From Delphinus delphis (taxonomy: Eukaryota; Chordata; Mammalia; Artiodactyla; Delphinidae): a stretch of DNA of 64,000 nt. Position 1 is the stretch's first letter, and the number at the start of each line of letters is the position of its first letter. The stretch lies in assembly GCF_949987515.2 (NCBI RefSeq), contig NC_082684.1, forward strand, positions 52,836,978 to 52,900,977, in the 5' to 3' direction. The position numbers were made by a program, and so were the translations under genes. The notes under the pieces are model-generated. The model did no database searches, had not been told where the DNA came from, and saw only the letters and a program-made list of their open reading frames with translations. This document shows positions 23,968-36,684 of the stretch, in pieces.

Positions 23968-25089
23968 AAAATTTGTTTTGAAAACTGCTGGTTAGATAAA
24001 ATTTATATCTCAAGGGCTATGACACCAGTGGACAGGAAAGGTACCTTTGTCACCAATACTGAGCAGTGAAACTAAACATTGCTGAGGAGTGGGAATACTC
24101 AAATGCATCTAGGGGGCTAGAATATGCTTTTGGCACTTGTCTTTATAATATCACACTGTTTAGAAAACGGAGACTCAAGAACTACTAAAGCATGAAAATA
24201 GATGCCAACCACTCACGGCCTGCTGAGATTTGCCAGTATGAGTGGAAAGTAAAGAGAAGTACTTGTGAGAAAATGAGGTAAATGTGAATATGTTAACAGA
24301 TGGAAAGCCACTGTTATTTTGACGGCTGTGATGCACTCATGAGCTCTCAGCTTTGTCTATAACCATCTGTACTTCTCTGTACATACATGGTGGACCTCTA
24401 TGCTGTGTGAGACAAGATTTAGAGCAGTTCTCTGGGGTAAATGTTTGAAATGTGAGCCCTCAGATAATGAGAGTGATTCTTAAAATTGGAACCTCTCAAC
24501 ATTAGAGGTCAGCTTTGGACATGAGAATGACGGGGCAGGAAGAGTGACAAGAAATGGAAAAAGCAGCTGCAGTGATCATAATTATGGTGATTGTGTGTGT
24601 CTGTTTGAGGAAGACTCTTGCTCATCAGTGTTTCTGATTAAAAGATTGACAAAGGCAGGCCAATAGGTATAAGGGAGGAGGGAGAACAACATGGAACATA
24701 TAGAATATGTGGTCATTGAAAGTAAATGCAATAGGGAATAGCAGTAATATGTTAGTACATTTAAAAAAAAACACTTGAGAGGCGTTTTAGAATTGTGAAA
24801 AGGGAAAGATGGGGTCAATAAAAGCACTCAAAATGGTGTTCCCATAGTTATAATTGCCATGATCTGAAAGAAATATAAATGAAACACTTTATAAAATGTG
24901 AATATTTTTTAGTTTCGAAAACTTGAAAGTATTCCATGAAGTACCAGTTCAATATTGTAAAATAATAGTCATTGTATTGTAAATTTCGAAAGGAAAAATA
25001 AGTGTCTTTAAAATAGGAAGAGTTGGGATTGCAGAAAGAGAAATTGCAGTAATACTCTCTTTTTTTCATTATCCCACATCCCATTCTTC
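23968..25089. other. AT-rich non-coding stretch
   Basis: No gene or recognised repeat. Two minus-strand frames of about 80 codons (24582-24827 and 24848-25084) are rich in aromatic and Ser/Tyr codons from AT-rich DNA and show no family signature. Confidence 0.5.
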
Positions 25090-25298
25090 AGCAAACCTTC
25101 TTGGCTGTATCTTCAGAATATATCTAAAGTCTGACTGCTTTCTCACGACCTCTGCTAATAACATCCCAGAGTATTACTATAGCCTCCTAATCGGTCTCCC
25201 AATACCACTTCGCTTCCTATAGCCTATCAATATAGAAGTTAGAATGATCATTAGCAGGTAGTCAATACCTGCTGAGTGAAAGAATGAATGAATAAAAG
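25090..25298 (+). mobile_element. Probable L2 LINE 3'-end relic
   Basis: ATAGCCTCCTAATCGGTCTCCC and a terminal AATACCTGCTGAGTGAAAGAATGAATGAATAA resemble the L2 3' region and its terminal repeat. The middle is deleted and the whole is diverged. Confidence 0.6.
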
Positions 25299-28200
25299 GA
25301 GAATGAAGAGGATATCATGATATGATATATTTTTCTTGTTTCACAATCTAGAAACTTAGATTCAAATTAAGTTTTATAAAACAAATTAGCATTATTTTAC
25401 ATTTAAAAATTAGAGATGTTTAAATTTTTCAGAGTTGGAGTGAACTGTAGTCCAGTGCTCTCTGTGCCAAATGAGGAAGCTGAGGTCCAGTGAAAGAGAT
25501 AGCCAGTATGTTCCATGTTATACTTTTATTAAGACCTGGGACTAATTTCCAGTCCAGTCTTCCTTCCAATATACCATACCACTCCCAATACGAAAATGAA
25601 AAGTATTGGTAAGGAATTGTTTGGTGTCCTGTATCATTCAAAATGCTGTTTTGTAAAAGTCCTATAGCAGAAGCTGTAATTCTTCAGAGCCTTTTTTATC
25701 TTAGGGAAACTTCCCTCTGTTCCCCTCTTCTTAGACGAGTGTTATTCCTGAGACAGTATAATTTTCTTCCATACCTGGAGTCAAATCTTCCAGAGCTACA
25801 GCTTCCCTTTTTTGCTCTTCACCTAGAAATTATAATGCCTCTAAGAGCTACCCATGGAGCTACACTACACTTACTATTGTAACCCCATGATAAATTCTAA
25901 CTGGAAAATCTAAGTTCAACCTACAGAGTCTGTTAATTCACTGCAATATGTTACTAAAAATATGTCAAATAAGGCCTACTCCTGTATTATAGTCCTTGTA
26001 TATCTTTAGCATTATGAAAATGTGGGGTAACAACATCCTTATATGTTTTTAACCATTCATTTCTAACAGTATATATAGTTCCTCATACACAGTACACATT
26101 ATATATATTCTCTTTGTTTTTCAGAAATAATCCATGCTAATTCAAGTGAAAGCTCTGAATTTTTTTCTCTGTGGTGTTTTAATTTTCAGCATTGGAGAAA
26201 GGACCCTGATATGATATTTTTATTGAGAAATTACTAAGTCAAATATAATTTCAAAGCCATAAATGTTTCTCTGTCTTTGAAGGCCTTCTAGCTAAGATGG
26301 AGAAACTAAGCAAAACATCACTTCTCTTTTATGTGCTTTATCTGATAATAAAATGGACTTAAGTGATTATATGACATTGGAATAATTTGATTATTTTTCT
26401 CTGTGGGTAAAGACTGGGTATTTTTGAAACAGAGATATTTTACACTCAAGGCACAGAGGAAACATTACCCTCAAAGTTCAGGATATTAGTGTCTGTTAGA
26501 ACTCCTTCCTATTGGCTATTAATAGGGTGGACAAAATACCTTGCATCTATAAACCTTATTTTGCATCATGGGCAACCATATCCTGTAAACTGGTGCATCA
26601 TGTAAATGTTGTCCAAAAAAATCTGATAGTCTATTCAGTTACATGTTGATTTTAAAGTTTCTAAGTGGAAACTGTTTTCTGCACACAGGAAATCGAACTG
26701 GCTCTTTGCCAAGACAGATCTCCTCCTACACTTACCACTTTCTATGTGGCAAAGGGAGTAAAAGAGTGGGAGGAATAAGGCTAATATCTTTTCCTAGTAT
26801 CACATTAGCTTAAGCAAAGAATTGGACCTCCTTAACTTATATTTGCAATGGCAGTGCCACTACTTATGTACCTTTTAGGGATATTAGTAGTTCTCAAGTG
26901 TTAGAATGTTCTTATATAAAGACTTCTAATATCTCAGTGTTTTTTCCCCCCTTCTTTATCCATTTGTTTTCTCAAACAATATGAGATTACCATGATAATA
27001 GCGAGATAATTATTACTGTTGGAACAATTCTCTAGGGTGCTTCTCCCTATCAGTGTAAAAATGAATCATATAATCATCCTATAGTATGAGAATTTTTACA
27101 ATACCACGTTGTCCTAATTACTACAGGAGAATTTACAACATCTCATTCTTCTTAAAGATTCCTATTTGAGCAAAAAAACCCCACAGTCTTCCCTTTCCTA
27201 GTTTGTCTTCTATACTAGGTTTCAGAAGCCACAGTGGTCGTTAAGGTTTAGTGCTGGTGGACTAAGTTTATCTATTCCTTCCTGTTCTGTGAATGATAGT
27301 TAAAACCTTAACTGCATCTTTATCATTTTGAAAAAAAGGTGAGAAAACAGTATTTTTTCTTTTTTATAATATGAATGTCATACTAACCGTCCAAACTATA
27401 TTCTTCTGATAAAAATCTTGGATTATTATTACTTGTTACTTGAAATGTTAATTCTTATAACCATTCTTACCAAGTAATAAAAGAAATTAGGAACTAAATG
27501 TTAGTGCTATTGTCAAATATCATTTTATCATAGATAAATTAAAGGCATCATTTTCTTAGAAATATTGATTCTTAGACTTAAAAGATGTGTGATGGGAAAA
27601 ATTCATTTGACATATTAAAATAGTCACCCAATATTTAAGCTTAAGTACCACTAGAAACAATTTTAGTTCAATTCGTGCAGTTCTTAGCTCAACTGTAAAC
27701 CCTAATATGTTAGGTCCTTCTCTTTGGAAATGTTTTATTTTGTATGTGTATTTATGCATTAATTTTATATGTGCTAAAGTATGGCTGAGTTTTAAAGAGC
27801 TGTCCATTAGAAGCTTTTAAGTAAATATTAAGGAGGGAAGGGCATTAGGTATGAGATAATTTCTAAATGATTAAAATTTTATGCTTTTTTATGTAAAGGA
27901 GCCATGTTTTAAAAATATTTATGCCTAGTTTAGCATAAGCAATTTGAAAGAGATGAACCTGGAGGGAGAGAGAACAGAAAGGATGTTATTGCATAACCTT
28001 TGGAAGATAAGATGTGAACCTGAACAATTGGCAAGTACAGATGGAGCAGATGTGATTTGATTTGAGAGATTGTAGGAACTGGAAGCTATAAACTAATGGT
28101 GAAAAGATGACTCAGATTTTTGTGTGATTAGCTGGGGGTGTGGTACATCACTGGGAGAAGGAATATAGGACATGTTATGAATAATTACTATCTGGAATCA

Positions 28201-28520
28201 CTTGTTTCTTGTACCATGTGAATATTTTTCCTTGTGAGATTGAGTGAATGTTTACTGGCAGTTATTTAGAAGCACATTTCACCAAAGGTAATGTTTACAT
28301 CATTAACTTTTTATGTCCTATGTACAGGACAGTAATTGCTTGTAGGGAATAAGCCTGTAATGAAAATTAGATGCCAAGAGGAGGCAGGAGATCCTTCAAT
28401 AGATTGCACGGTTTGCAGCTTTGAGTCTGTAGACAACAGCCTGAAAAGTGTTGTCAATGTGTACCTTACCTTACTGTAGGACCTAGATTTTGAATCGATG
28501 CAAACCTCCCTCATTTGAAA
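25299..28520. other. AT-rich non-coding stretch
   Basis: About 3.2 kb with no gene recognised. Around 25430-25530 there is a weak MIR-like stretch (ATGAGGAAGCTGAGGTCCAGTG). Other frames are short and unsupported. Confidence 0.5.
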
Positions 28521-28990
28521 AATAAAGAATTATGTTTAGTATTGCGTGTTATCGTTTGAATCGTCATTCTACTCTATATCTCAATAGGGAAGCTGTTAAT
28601 CGATTTTGAAGTATTTCTGAGTTTATATCAACATCTAATATTCATCTATTTGACTCATAATTAGGATAATTATTATGCCTATATGCAGTGCGCCTTGCAA
28701 ATTCAGTTTAATTGAGAAAAAATTATCATGTTTATCAGATCGTTACAATAAAGAGGCTATGACTGTTACTCTAAAAAATAATTGTTTTAAAGTGAGCATG
28801 ATGGATATTTCCTTTTGGTGGAGCCGCCGAGTACAGGGAACTACAGCCAAATCTGACTTGCCTATAAAGAGCCAAAGGTGACGTTCTCTGGAAATTAGCT
28901 GCCATTTCAAAGGCTTTAAGATGTCAAAATATCTCCAATTCAAAGCCGTGTCTTTTCCTCATCCATTTAGCATGCTCTGTCATCCACTGG
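28520..28990. other. Single-copy stretch, candidate conserved non-coding element
   Basis: It is not repeat-like, and homeodomain-type TAAT cores occur in several places (TAATTAGG near 28660, TTTAATTGAG near 28707). A CpG-containing GAGCCGCCGAG at 28820-28830 is unusual in this AT-rich setting. No open frame with coding character crosses it. Enhancer function is only a suggestion from composition. Confidence 0.25.
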
Positions 28991-29489
28991 TAGAATATCC
29001 TCCACTGAATTCCTAACTCACGAGAGATTTTTCTCAATGCATTCTCTATCAGAGAAGGGTCATTTGAATTCATTGCTGCTAGAGAGGTACTGTCCTTGGA
29101 TATGAAAACATATGTAAAATGATATTTGTAAATATAATTGCATTTCAGCAAAAGTACCACTGAAAGCATTATTTGATACTGCATAACTATCTTTGTTTTG
29201 GCCAGCAATGTGTCCATCTAGAATACATGCAATATGTCTGTGTTTTGAAAGATAGAAAGTTCAGCCCTGAAGTTTGGTTGATTTAGCAGATGGAAAACAA
29301 AATTTCTACCCAGTCAACTGCAACTATTTAAGCTGAACTGAGTTATATTTTCTTCAGAAAAAATATGTAGGGTTGAGTTTTGCCTTAGGCATCGTGAACT
29401 AAAATACCAGAAATGTTGTCCTTTTTAAAAACAAAAGCAATCTGTTTCAGCAGCATTGGGTTTATTTTTAAGTAACTTAAAAGCCACAG

Positions 29490-29640
29490 GATGTCGTGGG
29501 AAGGGCAGTGGCCTGGGAATACGGAGGCCTGAACTCAGTCCTCTTACTGTTTAGCTATTTAACCATGGACAGATAATGCCTTGACCTTCAGGAACAAAGT
29601 TTTGTCCTGTTTAAAAGAAAGAGATTGTCTGGATGATCTG
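29490..29640 (+). mobile_element. Probable MIR SINE relic
   Basis: The order GGCCTGAACTCAGTCCTC, TTTAGCTATTTAACCATGGACAG and TGACCTTCAGGAACAAAG follows the MIRb/MIR core (…GACCTGGGTTC…CTGTGTGACCTTGGGCAAG…). It is heavily diverged. Confidence 0.55.
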
Positions 29641-29686
29641 TCAGGGTTCTTGGTACTACATGTATGTGTGAGTATCTGTGGAATAT

Positions 29687-29985
29687 CATGGATGGTTTCT
29701 TTTTTTTTAACTTTTTATTTTATAGTGGAGTACAGTTGATTAACAATGTTGTATTAGCTTCAGGTGTACAACAAAGTGATTCAGTTATACATATACATGT
29801 ATCTATTCTTTTTCAAGTTCTTTTCCCAATTATGTTGTTACAGAATATTGAGCAGAGTTCCCTGTGCTATACAGGGAACAAACTTATGGTTACCAAGGGG
29901 GACGGGTGATGGGGAGGGATAGTTAGGGAGTTTGGGACTGACATGTACATACTCTATATTTGAAATGAATAACCATGGATGGTTT
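29687..29985 (-). mobile_element. Short L1 insertion with 5' inversion (twin priming)
   Basis: The TSD CATGGATGGTTT is at 29687-29698 and 29974-29985. The left part (29699 to about 29877) is the L1 3' end in antisense, beginning with the T-run and passing through AGTGGAGTACAGTTGATTAAC to TTCCCTGTGCTATACAGG. The right part (about 29878-29973) is an adjoining upstream piece of the same L1 3'UTR in sense orientation (AACTTATGGTTACCAAGG … ATGAATAACCA). In L1 3' ends the sense segment normally runs directly into the other with about 11 nt between, so the two parts are inverted relative to each other. No coding capacity. Confidence 0.88.
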
Positions 29986-30508
29986 TTGGTAGAACCAGGC
30001 AAGATCCTCTTACACATAGAATCTATGAGGATTGCTCTCTCTTTACTTATAAATGAATGAATATCATTCTCATATCTCAGACAAAGGATTTGTACAGAAA
30101 AACAAAAGTTGCTATAGTGGAAGAACATTAGTCAACTATCATATAAAATTCGGTGTACAAAAATAAAGTCCAAGGTAGAAATCAAAGTTGAGAGCCAATA
30201 ATTATTTAAATCAGGTAAAGACAAAAGCCCTGTGGAACAAAAAGTCAGAGTTAGGGTCATAAATGAAAACTTGGTTAAGGACCTGAAAAATCAAAAGAAT
30301 CAGGTATGAACTCTGGTTGAGATATTAATCATAGTAGGAGCACGCTTTCCATATTATGCCTTCATTCTTCCTTCCATTGCACAATTTTCACAAAATTTCA
30401 TTTTGTACTTGATAATATTATAGGTTCCAGGGGTATTCAAATTAAAAACATGTTTCCTAACATGCAGAAGCTTAAAGTGCTTTCAAATCATATGTCAAAA
30501 GACTGAAC
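29986..30508. other. AT-rich non-coding stretch
   Basis: No gene or recognised repeat. Confidence 0.5.
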
Positions 30509-30640
30509 AAATATTTGAGTACTCACCTCATGGCAGTCATTGTATCAAGCACTTTACATGTATTATTTAATTTAATATGTGTGACTTGGTAATGTGGATG
30601 CCACTATTAGATTTAAAAAACAGAGTGTTAAAAAGACTGA
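30509..30640 (+). mobile_element. MIR SINE relic
   Basis: CAAATATTTGAGTACTCACC, then TCAAGCACTTTACATGTATTA and TTTAATTTAATATGTGTGAC follow the MIR core order. It is diverged, with the 3' part missing. Confidence 0.65.
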
Positions 30641-31159
30641 TTGTTGGCAGAACTGGCTCTCCATATCTGATTTGACTGTGCCCAAAGGTCATGTTATTAC
30701 ACCTTCTATCAGATTTTCCCCATTACAAAACTATATGCAGATGTCCACATTTGTTATTGAAAATTTATAAAACATTAATTAGGGAAAAGAAGGTAATTTT
30801 AAAATATATAGTCTCATGTTAAATGATAAACTCTATGTCCTTCAGATCTCTTCTAGGCACAATATAGAATTTACCCATAAAAAAATCAAGTCCTACTGTG
30901 TATGTTTTCTAATTTCTTTTCTTCACCTGAGAATATGTTTATATCTTTATAAATCAATAACTGTTTATAAGATTAGATTCAGTTAATATATATGCTGTTT
31001 TATTAAGTAATCCCTTATCAGTAATCATTAATAATATCTTAAAATTTTTCTAGTACAAAATGTTCTAAGTATATTACCTTTATATTTAAACCTTCATGAA
31101 TATCTTTATTTTATTGTTTAGGATATTCAAGATTAAGTTTTATAGTTATTTTCAAGAGC

Positions 31160-31400
31160 TTTGTTATATTTTGACAAATTGTGCTCCAGGTAATTTTTTA
31201 ACATTTTATACTCCTAGCAAGTATGATTACCTCTTTCCCCATGTCCAACACTAGATTTTATATACATGTGCATATTTTTATACTTTTGACAATTTGCATG
31301 TTTTTATATTCATAGATATTCATTACTCAGATTAAACACTATGTCTATGCTTTTTAGCCAAAGTTTTAAAAAATTAATTTTGTCCTTGAAGCTTGTCCAT
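31160..31400 (-). mobile_element. Possible decayed L1M ORF2 fragment
   Basis: TTGTGCTCCAGGTAATTTTT, a TATACTCCTAGCAAGTATGA block and CCCCATGTCCAACACTAG resemble antisense old L1 ORF2 sequence (…CTCCCACCAGCAGTGTATGA … CCACATCCTTGCCAACAC…). A second piece with the same signature (about 31979-32120, ATCAATGTAGTCAAGTCTGT … TACCTTTGGCTTCAGAGAA) may be part of the same element split by other DNA. Confidence 0.5.
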
Positions 31401-31559
31401 TTTTCTATTGGAATTTTTATTTTTTATTTTATTTTTTGATGTTGGACTGAATTTTAATGATGAGCTTTTTCTTGTTAATGGAAGAAAAGACATGTCAGGT
31501 AGAGAGCAAGTATACAAAGCCTCCATAAGCAGGGAATAAAATTTAAATTTTCTGATAAC

Positions 31560-31960
31560 ATACCTGTTCTAGGTTCATCCTTTGCCCTCATTCCTGCCCC
31601 AGTTGGAAAGTTTCCTCATATGTTTAATTAGTCACTGTAAATTTGATCTCCCCAATGGCTCATGAAGCTCTGCCTTCCTCTCTTTTCTACCCTGACGCCA
31701 CTTCTTTTAGTTCAGGTCCTCATTCCTTTCTCCTGTGGACTATCACAGTAGCTTTCATGCCTCCAGCCTTGCCTTCCTTCTCCCCTTATTCACACTCTTC
31801 TCAAAATGAGCTTCCTGAAACACATATCCAACCCCATCATGGAGTATTCATTTTAGAAATTTGCTTTGCAAGTCTTTTTACATATAATGATATTAACCCT
31901 CTGACCCTATATTACAAATCCCCCTGCAGTTTGTCCTTTGCCTTTTAACTTTCTTCATGA
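31560..31960 (+). mobile_element. Possible L2 LINE relic
   Basis: CT-rich sequence with CTGTGGACTATCACAGTAGC, TCCTGAAACACATATCCAACC and ATTACAAATCCCCCTGCAG resembles L2 3' ORF sequence (…TGGACTATTGCAATAGCC … TCTGATCATGTCACTCCC…). The 101-codon frame at 31643-31948 is low-complexity and not called as a gene. Confidence 0.45.
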
Positions 31961-31978
31961 TGCTTTTTCACATTTAAA

Positions 31979-32120
31979 AGAGGTTAATATCAATGTAGTC
32001 AAGTCTGTTGGTGCTTTTCTTTTTGATTTCTACCTTTGGCTTCAGAGAACTTTATTTTAAAATATCAAAGTCCTTGCTCTCTCAAAAATTGTTTTGGAGT
32101 ACATTGATGTTTTCTTTGGG
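31979..32120 (-). mobile_element. Possible decayed L1M fragment
   Basis: See 31160-31400. ATCAATGTAGTCAAGTCTGT, CTTTTTGATTTCTACCTTTGG and TCAGAGAACTTTATTTTAAA match the antisense of an old L1 ORF2 segment. Confidence 0.45.
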
Positions 32121-32596
32121 CATTTGTAAGGCCTAAATCCGACATTAAAACAAAATATTGTTTATAAAACAAGAGAGAGTTGTTATATCCATGGCTGATG
32201 GTTGGAACCTGTCTTCCTCCATGACTTGGTGGAGAGAGACCTCTGGTGCCTTAACTCAAAATGAAGGGAATTGGAAGCACAGGGCTGCCAACTGGCAGGG
32301 CTGATTGGGCCTTTGCCCTGTGATTTGTTACTTGTTCTGATCAGTGACTTTCCTTATTTCTAACTGCTTTGTCATTACACCTTGCTTCCAGGTGTCCTTT
32401 GTTACAAGTGGCCTTTCTTCCCTTGGGCTGTGCATATGCTTCTCCTCACACTTCCCTTAATGAACCTGCCAGCTTCTCATGTTCGGTTACCCTAGACTTG
32501 GCTCATAAATTGACTGAAGAATACTATCAACAACAAAAATGAACAGTTTTGAGGTTTTTTTTCCTTTAAATCTAGCACAGAGATGCCAGTAAGCAC
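32121..32596. other. Non-coding stretch
   Basis: Less AT-rich than its surroundings (CTGATTGGGCCTTTGCCCTG and similar). It may be an old LTR, but no family was recognised and no gene is visible. Confidence 0.4.
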
Positions 32597-32715
32597 CCCT
32601 CAGGTGCAACTTCACTGAATCTCATAACCATTCAAAAAATTAGGTATTATTAAAATTATTTCCAGCTGAGGAAATGGAGACACAGGCTTTCAAAGTTGCC
32701 CAGCTGATGAGATAA
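32597..32715 (+). mobile_element. MIR SINE relic
   Basis: ACTGAATCTCATAACCATTC, TAGGTATTATTAAAATTATTTCC and GCTGAGGAAATGGAGACACAGG then GCCCAGCTGATGAG keep the MIR core order. Confidence 0.7.
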
Positions 32716-33182
32716 GGAGAACCTCCCTCCAGCTCTTCTCTCTATACTCCTCCCGGATGATCAGGTTCCTCAAACCTTGCCTGACCCTTTCCTGCCACCA
32801 TTTCTAGGCCATGACCTGCTAATGTACTAAAGCCGCTGTAACTGTCCCGTCCTGAACAACCACTGGCATGAACTGAACCTAGCCTGCCTCATCATGCCTG
32901 CAGAACTAACAGTCCACTGCCTTACTTTGGGGGAATAAATTACTTATGCGTATTGAGAAGGGTTTCGTCTTACAAAGTAGTTTGTCATCCAGTGACTAGT
33001 ATAGTAAGTCTCACAAAGTAAGCACTTGATAACTGTATGGCAGAAATGACACATATACCATAAGAATTAAGTGTTCTATGTTCTAAAATTTAGCTGTACC
33101 TTATATTTTCTGGCAGACATGATTCGTTTAAGCTTTATGATTTTAGTATCCCTAAAATTAAGCAGGCCATAGTATAAGCATC

Positions 33183-33428
33183 AAGAAAAAAGGATGGGGC
33201 TTCCCTGGTGGTGCAGTGGTTGAGAGTCCGCCTGCCGATGCAGGGGACACGGGTTCGTTCCCCGGTCTGGGAAGATCCCACATGCCACGGAGCGGCTGGG
33301 CCCGTGAGCCATGGCTGCTGGGCCTGCGCCTGCGGAGCCTGTGCTCCGCAACGGGAGAGGCCACAACAGTGAGAGGCCCGCGTACTGCACAAAAAAAAAA
33401 AAAAGAAAGAAAGAAAGAAAAAAGGATG
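33183..33428 (+). mobile_element. Cetacean CHR-type SINE with (GAAA)n tail
   Basis: The body starts at 33197 (GGGCTTCCCTGGTGGTGCAG). The tail is an A-run followed by a GAAA microsatellite to 33414. The perfect 14-bp TSD AAGAAAAAAGGATG is at 33183-33196 and 33415-33428. Frames of 70-105 codons on both strands read through this SINE. Confidence 0.96.
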
Positions 33429-36340
33429 AAAATCTGAGCAACTGACAGACACAAAAATGTGAATGATATTGTTACATAGAGTTACAAATTATCAAGGAAT
33501 TTCAGTTGCTTTAAGTCATCATTCCACTTTTTAAAAATCTTAGATATTTTAGTTTAAAAGTTATAGGGTAGCTGTTTGATGGAATAATGTGCAACCATTA
33601 CTAATGGCATTAAAATATGGAAAAGCATATGAGATAAATGTTAAGTGAAAAAAACTGAAAACTAAAATTATACATATGCTATTACTATGGCTACATATTT
33701 TACAGCTAAAGTATACATATAGGCATAGCTCAAAGCTGAATAAACTATAATAGAATCATTGTGTTAGAATAATGGGACTATATATTTTTTCCTTTTCTGG
33801 ATTATCATTAGTTTTGATATGTTACTTTTACAAACTTAAAGGAAAAACAATAGCGTTTTTTATTTCCTGTTCCCCAATATAACTTACTACATTACCTTGA
33901 ATAAAAAGCATTCCATTCACTATTCACTGGAAATATAATAACACCATAAACATTTTATTTGTGGAAGCCTGGTCTTGTAACAGACTAAAAGTTACTTGGA
34001 AAGAGATGTAAATGATTTTTCAGCTATCATCTTCTAATTTAGTAAACTATTATTCTAATACAAAATTGGAACTCTCATGGAATCCAAGAATTATTGTACT
34101 TGTCAAGCCTTTAATATTTTCTGCATTCATAGAGTTTATTACTAAGTTAATTCCCAAAGAGTAAATATGCCACTAAAAAGATTGAGGCAATTTTAAAATT
34201 TGGAATTATGTGAACATTAACTGAGCAAATTGTCTAATGTTAGTTATTTTATTTGAATAAATCAATTTAACCAAGATTAAGTGTTTCTAAATGAAAAGGA
34301 GAAAGCATTTTGCTAGAGAAGTTTAGTTCTAAAAATGGGAAAAAGGCTGCCATGATTGTTTTTTAAATAAATAAGCATTTTGCTGAATTATATTTCTTAG
34401 ACTTGTTCATACAATAATTTTCCTTTTCATTTTGCTTTAGTTGATTTTAAAATATGTTTAACTAGTTTAATGTAGAGTAGAAATAAGGGGATATATTTTT
34501 AAATGTCAAGATAATTTTATAACGTTCTCACTACTAAGTGATTGAGCACAGACTGTGTTAAAATGATAATGTGATAACAACCAGAGTCTGTTACTAAAAG
34601 AACAAAACCAAACCAAAACAAAAAACCTTCCATTAATGCCATTAGTCACAGGAAATAGAAGAATGCTCAAGAATCTCTCCCCTTCCCTTTTGGTTTCTAT
34701 TCTGAGAGCCATCTAGCTTTTACCTGGCAAGATAAAAAAGAAAAAAAAAACTTACCAATTTTTTGCACTATCAATCCATAATATTTTGGGATACTAAAAC
34801 AGTGGTAAGAGTGATTTAGAACCTCCTCCCCAGTACCACCCCAAGTGGAGAAGAACAATAATTTTCCCTTACCACTCCCCCACAACCTTGAGATGAGACG
34901 TGTAAACAAATCCACCATTGATGGTAAATCATAACATAGAAATTTACTTCCTAAAACTTTCTGTTACAAATTTTAGGGGAAAATGCTGTCTTCTCAGCTG
35001 AGTATAAAATCAACCTTGATTCCATGCTTTCATTAATTGCTGCCAATTTGGCACTGGAAATAGCTAATCCTGGGAGAATTTTTCGCTCTTAATCTTGATA
35101 GACCTGGTGGGTAACCATTCAGTGGAAATCCCATTAAACTAGAGAAACCAATCCCATGGGAAGCTTCATAAAATCTGCTAGCTGACACTGTGATAGAGCT
35201 GAACCTTAGTGAGCCTGGGTGTAGTGTCACTGGCTGTTTTAATTTCTTTCATACAGAAGGGAGACAAGGAGAGTAGGAGGGAAAACCCTATCTACCTTTA
35301 TAGACATTAACTTTAGGTTGCCCTTCTAATATAAAAAGAAGATATTAATTTCTTTCCAATTCTAATCCAAATTAATGTTAAATAAGTCTGTTGAGATAGC
35401 AATTTTTGAGTATATCATGACATCATGTAGGTCGTTGTTATGTGACTTTTATATTTCTCTGGAGTATGTTATATATATAGCAATCAAATAAAATAGAATC
35501 ATATTTGTTTCCAGAGCCTTCCTCTGGATGTAAAACATGAAAGAAAATCTTTTTTCAAATTTCCAGTCCTCAGTGTGGAGCAGATTTGACATTTCAAAGG
35601 CAATTTTAAGTGATTATTATTTGCATAGTAAATTGTCAAGATTCCCTATATGCTTAGACACTTTGCAGTGAGCTAAAGTCATTTGAAAAGCAATGCACCT
35701 GGCATTTATATCCAAAAGAGGTGCCAAATTTAACTAAAATATACTTAAAAAAAATTTCCCTGTTGGTTTAAGCTAAATTTCAATGCTACTTTAACTCCTT
35801 AGTTAAAGGAAAAACACCATGAGAAGTTCAATTTATGAGGTCAGGTGAAGCTCTACTGGGCATGGATAAGGACTCCAGTCCACTTTTGTTTCAGCTGATT
35901 TATTAATCATTTAGAATTGGATTAATTTTGGCTTCAGCTGCCCACCCTCATCACAATCAGAGTTACTATCCACACAACTCTTTCCTTGAAGAGGCTTTAG
36001 AAAGAAAAACTACTTACTCCACTCAGCTGTGATTAAGAGTTTTCTATTGTATGGGGGCCAATAATTGTCATCCAGCTTTTCAACTTAGAAATAAGATGAA
36101 GGTCAACAAAATCAACACGAGCGTCCATCAGCTTTGGAGCTGCCATAATTATTGATATATTCAGTTTGTAATTCCCATAAAGAATAAATCTACTCATCTC
36201 TTTTCTTTCTTTGAGACATCTTTTGAAGATTATGGATAGGCAAGACCTCAGAAAATTTAAACGTCTCATGAAGTTGGTTTGAAGCCATCCCAAGACTGCT
36301 TTTGTCACTGTCACCCACGCAGAAATGCTTGGATTATTGG
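33429..36340. other. AT-rich non-coding stretch
   Basis: About 2.9 kb without a recognised gene. It includes a less AT-rich single-copy stretch at 34990-35240 with GCCAATTTGGC (a perfect short palindrome, NFI-like half sites, 35042-35052) and GCTAATCCTGGG (35063-35074). Frames here are short. Confidence 0.45.
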
Positions 36341-36560
36341 GCTTTTGCAACACTGTTCTGATTGGCCTCACCCCTCAGCTCTTTTCTCCTGTGCCAACCT
36401 GATAGCAATGCAAAACCAACGTTGCTTTCACTCCGCCACCTCTGTAAGCTTCTACCCTCCGTGGCTCTCCGTTATTACAGGATCAGGTCCAGTTTCCTTA
36501 GCCTGATTTCCAGTGCTTCTCACTTTCTGCTCCATCTTAATATAAACATTTTATTATATG
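36341..36560 (+). mobile_element. Probable L2 LINE relic
   Basis: CTGATAGCAATGCAAAACCA, GGCTCTCCGTTATTACAGGATCAGGTCCAGTTTCCTTAGCC and TGCTTCTCACTTTCTGCTCC follow the L2 3' ORF order (…TGGCTCCCCATTGCCCTCAGGATAAAGTCC…). The overlapping short frames on both strands are remnants or chance. Confidence 0.7.
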
Positions 36561-36684
36561 ACAGACACTATATTAATAGAGTTTTTACTTTAGCCATGTT
36601 TTAAGTATGGAGTTAAAGTTTATTCTATATGAGTTGTTATAACCAGTTAACAAGGTTAAAATATTAAATAATATTAAATTATAT

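Noticed and set aside
25313..25324. Perfect palindrome ATATCATGATAT
   Set aside because: Short AT-rich palindromes are expected by chance in sequence of this composition.
36033..36371. 112-codon minus-strand frame
   Set aside because: Its 5' part overlaps an L2 relic and there is no recognised domain.
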